Of a stretch of DNA of 64,000 nucleotides, positions 12,693 through 25,415 are shown one piece after another. The notes beneath the pieces are model-generated. The model had not been told where the DNA came from. It saw only the letters and a program-made list of their open reading frames with translations, and did no database searches. Position numbers and translations under genes: made by a program. Each line of letters starts with the position of its first letter. Position 1 is the first letter of the stretch. The DNA is taken from positions 24,571,117-24,635,116 of the forward strand of contig NC_092352.1 of NCBI RefSeq assembly GCF_963676685.1. The letters are read 5' to 3'. Origin of the DNA: Mytilus edulis. Taxonomy: Eukaryota; Mollusca; Bivalvia; Mytilida; Mytilidae.

Positions 12693-13093
12693 AAATTCAA
12701 ATCCTGGTATCTATGATGAGTTTATTTACAACCACTGGGTCGATGCCACTGCTGGTGGAGTGTTAATTCTCTGGGTGTATCACTAGTCCAGCAGTCAGCA
12801 CTTCTGTGTTGACTTGAGTTATCATTGATTTGTTCATAATTATAAATCAACTGTTAACAAAACTTTAATTGTTTTAAATAGTAAGGCTTGTCGTCTACCT
12901 CAGGAATATATTACCTTAGCTGTATTTAGAAGAACTTTTTAGGACTTTTTGGTCCTCAGTTCTCTTCAAATTTGTACTAATTTTGGCCTTTTAAAAAGAA
13001 ATATTCGAGCGTCACTGGTGAGTTTTTGTAGAAGAAACGCGTCTGTCGTAAATATAAAATTTAAATCCTGGTATCTATGATGAGTTTATTTGC
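12693..13093 (-). repeat. Repeat D, bounded by direct repeats
   Basis: About 35 bp containing 'aaatcctggtatctatgatg' occurs at both ends (near 12693 and 13057). Between them lie 'ctgctggtggagtgttaat', 'ggacttttt.ggtcctcagt' and 'gagcgtcactggtgag'. The reverse complement of the right end matches the 'taccaggatt..cgccagacgcg' family at 38568-38705, 17664-17860 and 49600-49735. Confidence 0.7.
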
Positions 13094-13860
13094 ATGCCCC
13101 TATCATGTATGTACTAATGTGAAGTTGTGTTTTTTGGAAGTTTTTACTTGGCTGCACCACTTCCAGTAAACATGATATCCTTCTCTTGTCCTGAATTGAT
13201 ATCCCCCAAAAAATACGAGATTTAACAAAATCTATATATATGTTTCCATTAAGCATAAACGTTTAATTAAACAGAAAACAATTGAGTCCTGAAAAAAATT
13301 TCGAAAAAATATGGACCATTTTATTTCCCTCCATGTTTTGATATACATTAACATATCAATTGAGCATTTGTAAAAACCTTGAAAATATATCCAGGCAACT
13401 ATGATTCTAGTGAAACAAATGAAAATAAGAATCAAAACACCGCTCTTTCATTAAAATGCACAAACAATCCAAATTGTTGTCATTTTATAAAGCCATCACG
13501 AGCAAAATCAAAATGTGTGTACTGAATGCTGTGCTTCGATCTATTTTAGTCCTACTTTTGGTTTTGACTTTTGATTGTTTTTGTTAACGCAGTTCTCCAA
13601 ATTGTTTTACGTGTATTTCTATTACAAGTGTTTGATATTATGGGGCTGGGCAAAAGTAAATGTAAAAATAGAACAGGACCGAAAAGTGACGAGAAACATA
13701 GTTTTATGATTCAAACCTATAAGAAAATGGCTACTATTATAAATAACAAGAGTAAACACGCTGAAATATTTCATCTGCTTTTCTGATCATTGATTTTATG
13801 TTGAAAGTCTTAAAGATGAAGGTTTTACTACTATAACATAATAAGAACATTTTTAAATTG
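13094..13860. other. Non-coding stretch
   Basis: Short ORFs only; no recognised domain or repeat. Confidence 0.5.
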
Positions 13861-14010
13861 CATCCATGGCAATGAGGTTACGGACAGATAAATCCTGTCA
13901 GACAGACATAAAATTGAGAATGGAAAATGGGAATATGTCAAAGAGACAGCAGCAGCAGAAGGTCACATGTACATCTTAAAATTTCAAATATACCAAATAT
14001 AGTTAACCTA
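13861..14010 (+). repeat. Repeat E unit interrupted by an RT-tail fragment
   Basis: The repeat E consensus ('atgaggt.a.g.cagat.aa', 'cagacagacatgtaca', 'accaaatatagttaacctat') is split at 13907. The insert at about 13908-13963 starts 'aaaattgagaatgg' and is the reversed end of the tail seen at 4060-4230. 'acatgtacatctta' resumes after it. Confidence 0.65.
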
Positions 14011-14052
14011 TTGCTTATGATATAAGCGCGTTTTTGGCGTATTGAATTTTAA

Positions 14053-14602
14053 ACCTGATGCTTTTTGTTATTCATCAATCAAATGTTTCTTTGTCTAATA
14101 CGTTCTCCTATTTATTTGTATTGTAGTCCGTTAATATTATGTTGTCATTTCAATGTTACATTTAACATTGCCATTAAAGTGCGAGGTTTGGCATGCCACA
14201 AAACCAGGTTCAACCCACCATTTTTTACTTTAAAAATGTTCTGTACCAAGTCAGGAATATGGCCATTGTTATATTATAGTTCGTTTCTGTGTGTGTTACA
14301 ATTTAACGTTGCGTCGTTTGTTTTCTCCTATTTTTGAGTGTGAATTCACATTACTATTAGACGAGTCATGGTACTTTTCTATCCCAAATTCATGTATTTG
14401 GTTTTGATGTTATATTTGTTATTCTCGTGGGATTTTGTCGGATGCTTGGTCCGTTTCTGTGTGTGTTACATTGTAGTGTTGTGTCGTTGTTCTCCTCTTA
14501 TATTTAATGCACTTCCCTCAGTTTTAGTTTGTTACCCCGATTTTGTTTTTTGTCCATGGATTTATGAGTTTGAACAGCGGTATACTACTGTTGCCTTTAT
14601 TT
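14053..14602 (+). repeat. Interspersed repeat B
   Basis: Forward copy of the family at 7952-8458. Open frames across it have no domain resemblance and follow the repeat boundaries. Confidence 0.75.
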
Positions 14603-14659
14603 ATGGTACTGGAAAAACAGACCAAAACACAAAAACTTACCGCTGACTAATATACCCTG

Positions 14660-15460
14660 AATATTAAGTCAAGTCCAAACCTGTCATGCTGACATGTACA
14701 CGTTATAATTATTCCATACACTAGATATAGTTGACATACTAATATACTGACGGACTTAAGAAACATAACACTTTTTGTGATTTTTTTTTCGAATCATAGA
14801 ACTACTATTCATGCTTACCATACTTCTTTATGTTTGGGAAACTTTGACACCTGACTTACCTGATTGATTTTTAGCAGATTCTGTTTACGTGAAACGATTC
14901 TTTCAATCCATACCATCACTTGAATCATTAACAAAATGTTGCATTTCCATATTGTAGAGACTGAACATTGAAAAACTGAATCAAACCATCAGCAAATTAC
15001 AAGCAGGAATTCGTGAACATGCTGTTTCCAGACAATTTCACACCAGGAACTCGTCTTATTGTACTTACAACATAATAATCTAGTGTTAAGTTTTCACAGT
15101 CCGTCAGTATAGTATTTGAAAAACAGAACAAAACACATACACTAAACATTGCTCAAAGAACCATGAAAATGAGGTCAACGTCAGATAAAACCTACTAGAC
15201 AGACATGTACACCATACAATTATGCTATACACTACATATTGTTAACCTATTGCTAGCAGTACTAACCAAAGAACAAAAACACGTAAATTTAACACCAACC
15301 AATGATCATTTGCAGTAAAGGTAAAATGAAACCTGCCAGACTGGCATGTACTCTTTGCAATCATTCCATACACCGCATATAGGGGAATTACTGCTGACGG
15401 TATCTGAGAAATGAACTTTATCATGTAACTTTAACCTTAGGTCAAGGTTAGGTAAGCGCG
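14660..15460 (+). repeat. Cluster of diverged repeat E units
   Basis: At least three units are recognisable by 'atg.acatgtaca.c.tacaatta' and 'ccatacac...atatagttgac' motifs, near 14680-14745, 15165-15260 and 15310-15420. A related unit lies at 55115-55240. Short ORFs at 15242-15533 are within it. Confidence 0.55.
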
Positions 15461-15589
15461 TTGCAAGGACAAGGAACATATGACACACTGAAAGTTCGTA
15501 ACATAAGGTATCTGCATATAAAGCATGATGCATCTAGGACTTCTATCTTCTTTAAAATATAAAACTTTATATACAAATACAAATTTTTG

Positions 15590-15955
15590 TATCCTTGTCT
15601 TTCATTTTTGCTAACGTGCTTTGTTTATATGCCTTTTTATGTTTCTTTGTTACAAAATTGTTTGTTTTTACAGCGATTAAGACAAGATTGACTGCTGAAC
15701 CCATATTTTTGTTTACCTATTTACCTATAATGTATGTTTATTTTGATCACACATCATTGTCAATATAGTGAAAATGTATGCGTCCGTCGTGCAGGTAAGA
15801 AATTTGGCTTAGGCAAATGTCTGTTCCAAGTCAGGAGTGTGACGGTTGTTTTCTAATCGTTCGGTGTGTTTGAGCTATTTTCATTTTTTCCTTTTGATTA
15901 CGGACTTTCCGTTTTGAGTTTTCCTCGGGGTTCAGTATTTTAGTTATTTAGTTTT
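15590..15955 (+). repeat. RT tail ending in tail C
   Basis: Matches 10850-11225: 'gactgctgaacccata', 'tgtatgttta', 'ccaagtcaggagtgtgacgg' and 'gattacggactttccg'. Confidence 0.6.
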
Positions 15956-17520
15956 TACATCGCCGCCGACGCATCCGCCGAAAAGTACTGCCTATATTTT
16001 GCATATTGCAAAATAAAAATCAAACATAAAAATCTATAACAACTATGATAATTTATGCTAGACCAAATAGGTGTTGATAATTCTCGATGATCATTATTAC
16101 ACGAAGGCTTTGATCATTATGAAGAAAGAAAAACGAAACAGTACAAAAAATAACAAACTATCTGTCTTAAAAGTGTACAGCACCCAAAATACTGTGAAAT
16201 GTAAGATCCTTTTTGAGTGTTTCTAAGACGTGTACATAGTATTTTTTAGCCATGCAGTTTCACCATTTAAGCACGGACAATCGCAGAAAATAAGAAAAAG
16301 TATTAAAAAACTGTTATAGAAAAAGCATAATACGTAAAGCAATATTCTCGATTGAAGAAGAAGAAAGAAAAAAACTTTGAAAAGTTTTGTTCCGATAATT
16401 TAGAAATTTCTCGGTCATCAACTGTGAGGAGATAATCTATCTTGAAAGAATAATCAATCAATTCGTAATTTAGGACAATACAAGAATTCCGTGCAAAACG
16501 ACAAGTGCAGAAAGGTCAAAATATGCAATGAAACAAAATGTTGAAATTTCACTTTTGTTATCAGGAACATTTTATCATTTTTCATTTAGTAGAAATTATT
16601 AAATTTGAAATTCCTGTCGATGTCAGAGCAATAAATCACTAGCAGACACTTTTAATGACGCATATTTATCTTTATAGAACTTACAAGATACAGTTTGTCG
16701 TGACGAAGACATCATAATACCACAGGGAACATGGCACTGTCTTTACTACTAAATCACTAATGAATATTATTCAATTTTTATTACAGATAATACTCACTTG
16801 CTGAAATTACCCACTAGCATGTCGCATATTTAGTTTATCAGTTCTTGTTAGCATGAAACATATGAAATCAAGTTTATTAGTTTATATATTGTTGCACTGT
16901 TATAATTTTGTCTGACCTAACTTAAGCTGAAATATAGTCATCTTGAAACGAATCTGAATAAAATTAACATGGGTGTTACCATTATGTGCAAATTAACACA
17001 AACGGTACCAATGTTAATGCACCAAATACGCATTTCAAGATATATATGCACCTAATACTCATTGCAAAATATATGTCGTATTTGAAAATTGATTTTAAAT
17101 AAGTTGCTATAACTGTCATTTTCAATCAGAAAAAAAAGTTTGAAAAATTTGCCAAATACAACAAAGACAATTTATTCCTCGTTTAGAAAATATCATTAAA
17201 TTAACAGAAAATCAACATATTATTGATAATACATGTCAACTCAAAAGTGCTGACTATACTAAACATATATTTTACTGTATATTAACGTGTACACAATTTA
17301 ACGGTATAAATTGGATTCATTTTAAATGACATTTTCTTCTTCATTTTCTTCCTTTTATTCGATTAGAAATATTTTGAAACCTACATTTATATTATTATGT
17401 AAGATTTAAGTTTAAGCATAATATGTGTGCAAACTTAATGTAGCATACAGAAAGCCTATTATTTTTGTATATTCTTGTTAAATTAATTGCATCATTATAC
17501 GACAACGAGAAAATTTCACT
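15956..17520. other. AT-rich non-coding stretch
   Basis: No recognised gene or repeat. Confidence 0.5.
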
Positions 17521-17663
17521 TAGGACTACGCTAGGACATCTTTGTTAAGATTATCTTAGGATAGCTTCGATGTACAGTCTGAGGCATATCATAAGACAGT
17601 CTTAAGACTGTTCTATAATTTGTCCTAAGACATATCTTAGGAAAAATCTTAGGACGCTTCCGA
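17521..17663. repeat. Degenerate 'tcttagga' inverted/direct repeat patch
   Basis: Dense, alternating 'cttagga' and 'tcctaaga'-type words with 'gtcttaagac' palindromes over about 140 bp, immediately before a repeat D copy. Confidence 0.5.
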
Positions 17664-17860
17664 TGACATGGCCCCAGGATTATAACTACGTACGCCAGAC
17701 ACAAACTTTCCAACAACAGACGCTCGAATTAAAAAAAAATTCCAAAGGTCAAATAAGTTTGAAGTTGAAGAGCATTGTGGACCAAAAGAACCGAAAGGTT
17801 TTGCCAAATACAGCTAAGGTAATGCATTCCTTGGGTATTAAGTTATTTGTATACCGATTA
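17664..17860 (+). repeat. Repeat D copy
   Basis: Starts 'ccaggattataactacgtac' and contains 'cgccagac' and 'gttgaagagcattg'. Confidence 0.5.
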
Positions 17861-18449
17861 TTTCAAAGTTTTGTTAACATGATATTTTTAATATGACAAT
17901 ACTTTATATATGCATAAAGTGTGCAATACAAATACCCGTAAGAACGGAATTAGACATTATTCATGTTAATGCCCGCGTCACACTGTCCCGATTTTTACGC
18001 CGATGGCAACACGATTATGGAAATTTCGAAATCGGGACTGATCGTATCCAGATCGGGCTATTCGTAGTGCCATCTTTAACCATCGTAGAACCATCGGCCA
18101 CTTTTTCTAGACTTCGGGGACAACTTCGGGAAGGGTTCTAAATTTTTTAACATGTTAAAAAATCCCCGAAGGTGCGTCCGATGTTGAGGGTTCGTATTGA
18201 GTTCGTATCACCATCCTCACCATCGTAATGTCACCGGGAATGCATCTTTGAACATCGTATTGCATTCGTGTTTCCATCGTTTCCATCGGGCAGTTTTAAC
18301 ATTACGATGTCTACACGAATGAATCACGAAGCTATCCGAAAGTCTTACGATGGCAACACGACTTCGTGAAGACCTCGTAATCCCGTCGTGTTGCCATCGA
18401 ATAAAAGTACGAAGGCGACAAGATGGAACTACGACGGCAATAAATCCAA

Positions 18450-18545
18450 CTAAATGTAAGTTAATTTTAGCGCTAAAATACATTTAAAGTGCCATGCGCG
18501 ATATGCACTTGTCAGTCTTTAGCGCTAAAATTAACTTACATTTAG
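18450..18545. repeat. Perfect 28-bp inverted repeat inside the transposon
   Basis: Arms 18450-18477 and 18518-18545 are exact reverse complements, containing 'tttagcgctaaaa' (itself palindromic) and 'ttaacttacatttag', with a 40-bp loop. A second small hairpin ('gtctttctta'/'taagaaagac') overlaps its right edge. Confidence 0.9.
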
Positions 18546-18579
18546 TCTTTCTTAAAATTAAGAAAGACGTTCACAAAAC

Positions 18580-18690
18580 ATGGAGCTATCATATGAGTCT
18601 ATGAGAACAAGAAAGGCGACAGCGTTGTTTCTATTAATTCAAATGGAACAATAAGAGCAGCTATTACAGGCTCAGGATTTACGTTTACAA
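18580..18690 (+). pseudogene. Possible relic of a transposase first exon
   Basis: From ATG 18580 the frame reads 'MELSYESMRTRKATALFLLI' followed by 'QMEQ', one in-frame stop (TAA 18652-18654), then 'EQLLQAQDLRLQ' up to a possible donor 'gtaaaa' at 18691. A short, Lys/Arg- and Glu/Gln-rich start upstream of an intron would fit a decayed Harbinger-type gene. The match is by composition only, so this is a weak call. Confidence 0.25.
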
Positions 18691-19846
18691 GTAAAATATT
18701 ATTTTTTGTCAATTTCTCATATCAAGTAACATAATGAAAATCATAAACGCGCCTCGTACACCAACACTGCAGTTACACGAATATAGAGAAACCAACTTTT
18801 TCTTCATTATTCTAATTTTTTATGTATCGTCTGAGTTGTTGTCACACGAATGTTTACTCCATAACCATTTTGTTTTCTATATGTCATATTTTGCCGCATT
18901 TGTTGCTTTCCCCACATCCTTTCTTTTGTCAATATTATTATGATATTCTCCTGGAAAGAGCTCTTTTTGAATAAAAGGGATCAACGAACCCATTACCTTA
19001 CCTTTAAGATAGATCAGTAAACATGGGCATAATTATGGGTGATTATTCAGACTAGTGCACACATTTTACAGTTCAAACAAAGCAATGCCGAGCGTGGCAT
19101 CCCCTCGTATGTAACATATTGGGGACAAATATGGACACTATATTTGTATATGACACATGCAGAAAATGGTAAATTGAATATGCATATTTGATACATAAAC
19201 TATTTTTTTCCAGTTCTTTGTCTCTTTTTCTCTGTGCTATGGGTATCCGATTCCGAACTTTCCACTTCTATATCTATTTTTCTTTTGGTTTTGTACTTTC
19301 CTGCTAGACTGATACCACTCCCTCTTCCTCTTCCTCTCCCTGATTTTGGTGGCATTATATGCAGAGACTCAGAGTCAAGTTTTACCCTCCAAGCCCACGG
19401 TCTTCCGTCTTATGATTAAACCAGAAATTAAATGTACAATATAATATATATTCAATATTGATCAAACAATTTAAAACGCGTGATGCCTTCGGCATATAAT
19501 TTAAATGCATCGTAAGCTGTCTTTTAGACTTCGTATGGCCATCGCGCCATCATCGTAATCCATCGTGTAGTCTTCGTAATCCATCGTGTAGCCTTCGTGA
19601 TCCATCGTGTAGGCTTCGGCTGAGATATGAAGCTTAAATACCCGTCTTCGGTTAACCTTCGTATGTCCATCTTTTGCTATCGTATATAATTTCGGCACCA
19701 TCGTATAGACTTCGTTATTCATCGTACTTGCTTCGGTCACTTTTTGGTATTTTAACGAGATCGGGACCAACTTCGTACGAACTTACAATTTTCGCATTCG
19801 GGTGTCCATCGTATATAAAAATCGAAACAGTGTGACGCGGGCATAA

Positions 19847-21700
19847 TGGTTATCATAACATATCAATATCATATATCTATAAAAAAAAAAAAAAAACTTT
19901 CATTAACCAATGTTTTACTAGAAATCATACTTTACTCTTTTAAAAGATCAACAAAATTTCAATGAATTAGTATTTGCCAGTTTCGACCAAATCAGTGGTA
20001 TCGACCGGGGCAGTAAAGACTGGTAAATACTACTGGTGAAAGAGGGCATTTAACATACAACCGTGATCAGGAGACGATGTAGACACACACTATCAAACTC
20101 CTATTGGAGTTCGTGCTATCCCTTCAGTTTTGTTTGTTACTTTTCCTAGTCGATTTACAAAAATTATAACTTCAGTATAAAAAGTAAAACAACAAACATC
20201 CGAATTGCAAGTGAAATTCAAATTGGAAAGTCCCTTATTCAATGGCAAAATCAAATGCTCAAACACATCAAACAAATGGAAAACAACTGAACTACTAAAT
20301 AATAACTATATATCTAGTGTATAAGTTGTTTTACAATTGTGTGGTATTAGTTTCAAATTGTCAATTTTCTGTCGTCATAGAAAATTTTGTTTTTACATCT
20401 ATTATCATACTGAACGTATTTGCGACGATCGGTTTCAAGTCTACGTGACATGATAAGACAGGTATCTTTGATTGTTGTTTATGTAACATTTGTTGTAAAA
20501 GATGTCGAAACCAACACATAACCACCTGTTTTCCTCCGTAAGATGATTATTTTGAGACTTACTAATACCACCGTATAAATTCATTTACTGTAAACATACT
20601 TAAAGTCTTTAAAGTTTTTTCTTTGCTACAAGAAGACCTCGTTAATCCACCGAAAAGTAAGTCATTAGAGTAAATCAGTACAGAAAATATTGAATTTGGT
20701 TATCTTTTGATGTAATTAAAACGTAAGTGACAGGTCGATTTTATCAGTTCATAGTAGTAGGGGGCATGATGTTAATAGCTTTGTAATATAATTGTATAAC
20801 CAGTTTATCTTTCTATACCTTTAATAATAAAGTACTTTGATTAAATTTTCCTTACGGAGGAAATAGTTTCTAAAATTTGGAAAACCTATACAGCTCTTAA
20901 TTTTAGTATTCCGACACAATGTTTCTTTTGGGTATGTTTTGAATTCCTCATCCTAAATTTGTACATCAATAAAGGCTGAAAAATAAGAAATCAGTATATA
21001 TCACAAAACAATTTACAAGACTTTAAGATATTCAAATACATCTCAGAGTTGAATGACTTTTTTTATAGTTTTATTTATATATAGCGTGTACGTGTTGTAA
21101 ATGTATATCAAAGCTGAAGGCAGAAAACCCTATATATGACTGCATATCCTATGCATGCACTGAAACCTCGGTTAAAACACACCTGGATCGGAATTGTTTA
21201 GGCAAACAAGGATAAAGATTCAAATCAAAATGTCATTATTAATTTATTAAAAACGACGACCGCCAATCTTTGAAACAGTATTTGTTTTTCGTAAAGGATA
21301 ATACTGTTCATGGATCACTAGTAAATGCATGTTAGTCTCAAGAGGTCATTCGATCTGAACAGCTCTTAAAGGACTGAACAATAATTGTTTAAATTTTTCA
21401 TTTTTTTTTTTGATAAATCGGTAAATATCAACAGTAACGTTCAGACTGTCCATTCCCGTGCAGTCAATTAATATCTATTCATTATTCTATGTTTAGACTG
21501 TACAGTGGTTATACATCACCTGTAAAGACCAACAAAATGTTGAGTTGTCTGAAAAGCTAATGATCAGTATTGAATTATATGCAAGTAAATGAACCTATCA
21601 TAGATACCAGGACTAAATGTGTGAAACGTACTGAATTTACCGCAGTCAATAAATATGTTAATTAACTGACAGACTGCAAATGATAACATAATTGAATTAC
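19847..21700. other. Mostly unannotated AT-rich DNA
   Basis: A reversed tail C fragment ('aaatgctcaaacacatcaaa') lies at about 20205-20300 and a short repeat D piece ('catagataccagga') at about 21598-21615. Otherwise nothing recognised. Confidence 0.5.
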
Positions 21701-21701
21701 A

Positions 21702-22085
21702 GACGCCATCACGAGTGGTGGACCTTAACGGAATATTTGTTTCACAGATGATATGGGATATATTTCTTAAGTCGTAACTGCAATCCCGTTCCCTTTCCAC
21801 GAATAGGATATACGGAATTAGACTATTAACCGGGTTTGTTATAACATAAGCAACACGAGGGGTGCCACATGTGGAGCAGGATCTGTTTACCCTTTCAGAG
21901 GACCTGAGATCATCCATTAGTTTTGATGGGGTTCGTGTTGCTTAGTCTTTAATTATCTATGTTGTGTCTTGTGTATTATTGTTGGTTGTCTTTCTTTTTT
22001 TTTAGCCATGGCGTTGTCAGTTTAATTTCGGTTATGAGTTTGAATTTACCTCTTGTATCTTTCGACCCACTTTTATTGCTCAGTC
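21702..22085 (+). repeat. RT-element 3' tail (family 1)
   Basis: Runs from 'gacgccatcacgagtggtgg' through 'ggggtgccacatgtggagca' to 'gagtttgaatttacctcttg'. It is the best preserved of the family 1 tails. Confidence 0.7.
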
Positions 22086-24109
22086 TTTTCCGATGATGGT
22101 GCGATGAGAATAACAGTTTCGAACTAAAATTCGTTTTTTAGTAGATGTTGGATACAGTGCATACGATTTTCTTATGATATCACAGAAGCAAGGGTTTGAA
22201 TTCTGCTGAGAAAATAATAAAAAAAAACCATTTGTTTACCATAATTTGCAGATCTAACATTGTTGGTCAAAAAGAATACGAATTATTTATAAATATTATA
22301 CTAGAGTGAAATATTACGTTAAATTCCACAATGTTCATAAATTTAATGCGCCATTCAAACAATGACTAATCATTATATAAATAAACACAACGGTGACCAA
22401 GCATATCCTCACTTCTTTTAATATCTTTGTATAGTAACATCAACAGATCACATGCTATTTGGTTCAATTCTTATATATGAGACAATATCTGAACAAGTTT
22501 CATTTCCATGTCCCATCTTTCATCAGCATTTTTTTTATTCAGGCATCTTTTTGGAAAATTTATTTTTGCACCCAATTTAACATTCTTTTTAATATTTTTT
22601 TCTAATCAAATATCATAATTTGAATGGTCAACCCCCAAAAAAATCATATTGTCCCCGGTTATGTTCTGAAAATTAAATCATTCAAAGAATATCTAAATTA
22701 GGTAAACAGCCTTCTTATTTTCACAAATCTGATAGATTATATAAAAAAAAAAACTTCTCCATTACTGGTCTGATTGTGTTATAACTAAAGCATGTAAGAA
22801 AAGTTTGCATTTTTAAGGTCTATTAAATGTTTCCCCAGGGGTAATTTCCCTCCTGTTACCGCTGTTGTTTTTTCCACCTGTGGACACGTCTGAAAGATCA
22901 AAAATTTATTTCTCGTAATGCAATGTGAAGAGCATCATTTCCTGAATGTATGACTCCATATGTTTAGGTGAATAGCAGCCAGTTTTAAAAATCTGAACTC
23001 CTCAAAGATCAGAATTTGGAGAAAAATAATTTTGTTGTTCTCTTTTTTTACAGCCTTTTGTGTACCTTCTGAGAATATTTCATTGTCAGCACTTATACAG
23101 TACATGTGTTTTTATAGCATCTTATCAAATTGATATGTAGATAGAAGTAAACTTCTACACAGTTCGATTAAATGAACAAAAAGGACTGCGTAATTCCTTT
23201 CTGTTACGTTATGTTATGTTACCTGATAACAAGTAACAGCATAACCATAATCAGTAACAGGGAGGATGTTCAAGACAATCTAACTGATGAATCAAAAAGT
23301 GAATCTACTATATGCCAACCATTTCATTTAATATAAGTTATCATCATCATACTAAATAAATTTCAAAATAATATACAGTATATTTAATAAAAAAATAGGT
23401 TCTTTGCTTTTGATTACAGCAGAGAACATCGTGCAATTCTAGTATAGTAGATAGTAACAAAAAGGAATTGATTTTAGAATATTTTATTACCTAGACAGAT
23501 TTTTCATCTTGCAAATACAGTTTCAAAGAATAAATGACATTGTTTGCTGTTATCCTCCAATTGTGACCAATCTAAAATGATGTATTTTTCTTAAATTATA
23601 AAATAAAGCATTTTTTTGATAAAAAAAAATTCTTTCTGTTACCATCTCTGTCTTTTACCTTTGTCCTGTTACTCAAGATTTTTTCATGTTACCGACATAT
23701 CTGACTATATTTTAGTATATTTCTAAACCTTTTGTATTGGAAATGCTAAAATCAATAATTGGCATTTGGTAAACTATTGCAGGATATACTAGTAAACCAC
23801 AAATAGTGTCTTAAACTTATTCCGTATTCCCATTAGAAACTTTTTAAAATTGATTCACTTTGGTAACAGGAAAGAACTGGAATTTTTTGTACCATTTTCT
23901 AAATTGCCATTATTACAATATTTAACAATTGTTTGAATTACAGACAACAGTTCCTAGATCCTCAATGTGTGTTCTTCGATTTGTGCTATTAAAATACCGG
24001 GTCTAAAGACATTATTTTTATGTTTCTTCTTATTTCCAAAAGTTAGACTTTTTCAGATATTGTCTCATATCTATGCTAAGCCTTTCACAACTTTTAATTA
24101 TTTTATAAG
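22086..24109. other. Non-coding stretch with scattered 'tgttacc' words
   Basis: No coding potential. The words 'gttac'/'gtaac' recur often between 22850 and 23880, for example near 23200-23265 in both orientations, but I could not resolve a unit or boundary. Confidence 0.4.
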
Positions 24110-24255
24110 ACTGGTCTTAGCTTGCAGCATTAGTTGACAGTTGTTATCCATTCGTTTGGTGCGTTTCATCTTTTGATTTTGGCATTTGCTTTATGACTTT
24201 CAGTTGATGACTTTCCTTGTAGTTCGATATTTTTTGTTATTTTACTTTTTGAATC
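24110..24255 (+). repeat. Interspersed tail C
   Basis: Contains 'ttgacagttgttatccattc', 'gtttggtgcgtttcatcttt' and 'ttgttattttactttttgaa'. Confidence 0.6.
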
Positions 24256-25412
24256 TAAACGAAAGCTATGTCCCTTGTTTTTAAGTATGATTCAGCCAAA
24301 ATTAAAATAATTAACGTTTGCATCTGTTCTGTCAAAAAGTGTGTAGATACATATGGCTCATTGGTATTTGAAATAGTGGACACCTATTATGCTTATTGTA
24401 TGTAATAAAAAATGTCTCCAGGACTTTTTTGTTTATTGCCAACAAAATGTTTTCTATCAAAAAGTTAAAGACCAAATGAATGTCTGATCTTTATGCCATT
24501 TAAGTGTTGTTTTAGCGAAATAACAAATAAAATTCAATATGAATAGTAATGAATCAAAGAGTGAAGAAAATAAGTACATAAATATCGTGTTAATGAAAAT
24601 AGCAAGTAAATGAAACACCCTGGCCTGTTAAACATCTTGTCAAATATTTATTATCACTGTGAATCTTTCCAAATGATAAAATAAATCATCAGCTTTTTAA
24701 TCCATATCATTTCTTACAACTGCCTTCCAATGTGATTGACGTATCTATTTTTACAATTTGCAAAACGCATGTTTCGTGACAATGCAATCAGTAATATGCT
24801 GTGAATCAGGCATATGATTACGTTTTATCAAGTAAAAAAAGCAACATGATGCATATCAGCATTCTTTATAATAAAAAGAACTTCTTGTCAACAATGCATT
24901 TATTAATCCTTGTTAGCAGGAGTCGTGTGATTTATATATGGGTGTCATCTGTCGTGTAGATGTGATGCCATCCGACATAGCTATATCTAAGGTCTATGTA
25001 AATATGGAAAAAGTTTTTTTTTGTCTGCTTGGAACAATTTGTAATTAATAAAACACTCTAGTAATGCAATTGAACGTTTCTCATTGAACCATGTTCTTCA
25101 TCTGAATTTTGTCTAAATTTTCCAAGATTGTGAACGAAATATGTGATACTTGCTTCTTCTTATTTTAAAAGCGACAATCTCTTTAAGAAAAATTATGATT
25201 TTTTTCAAAATTACCTCTACCTCAGGCAAAGTTGACTCTAAATTAACCTGTATTCCATTTCTTCGCTGCATAACACAAAACAGTTGTAAAAATAACTAAC
25301 ACTTATATATAAATATTAAAACTAAAGAAGCTTTTTTAAAAGCCGTTCCATACATTTTTTTTTTATAAACCTTTGGTATAAATTTCATAACAGTTATACA
25401 ATGTTTGTTGGC
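24256..25412. other. AT-rich non-coding stretch
   Basis: No recognised gene or element. Confidence 0.5.
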
Positions 25413-25415
25413 TTA

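Larger units (their letters stand above)
17970..19843. mobile_element. PIF/Harbinger-like non-autonomous DNA transposon, 1874 bp
   Basis: Terminal inverted repeats begin TGCCCGCGTCACACTGT on both ends, extending to about 30 bp with mismatches. The element is flanked by 3-bp direct repeats TAA at 17967-17969 and 19844-19846. A 3-bp TWA target duplication is the hallmark of PIF/Harbinger transposons. Both subterminal regions (about 17985-18440 and 19500-19815) are crowded with short 'catcgt', 'cttcgta' and 'ccatcg' words in both orientations, as expected for transposase-binding arrays. The interior carries a perfect hairpin and a possible relic of a coding exon. No intact transposase is present. 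Confidence 0.75.

Noticed and set aside
14065..14646. Two hydrophobic ORFs of about 90 aa
   Set aside because: They lie within interspersed repeat B, whose reversed copy at 7952-8458 does not preserve them as proteins.
18217..18483. 88-aa Arg-rich ORF
   Set aside because: Generated by the 'catcgt/cttcgta' subterminal array of the transposon.
19501..19770. 89-aa ORF with repeating 'YTMD' units
   Set aside because: Translation of the right subterminal array; the amino-acid repeat only reflects the DNA repeat.
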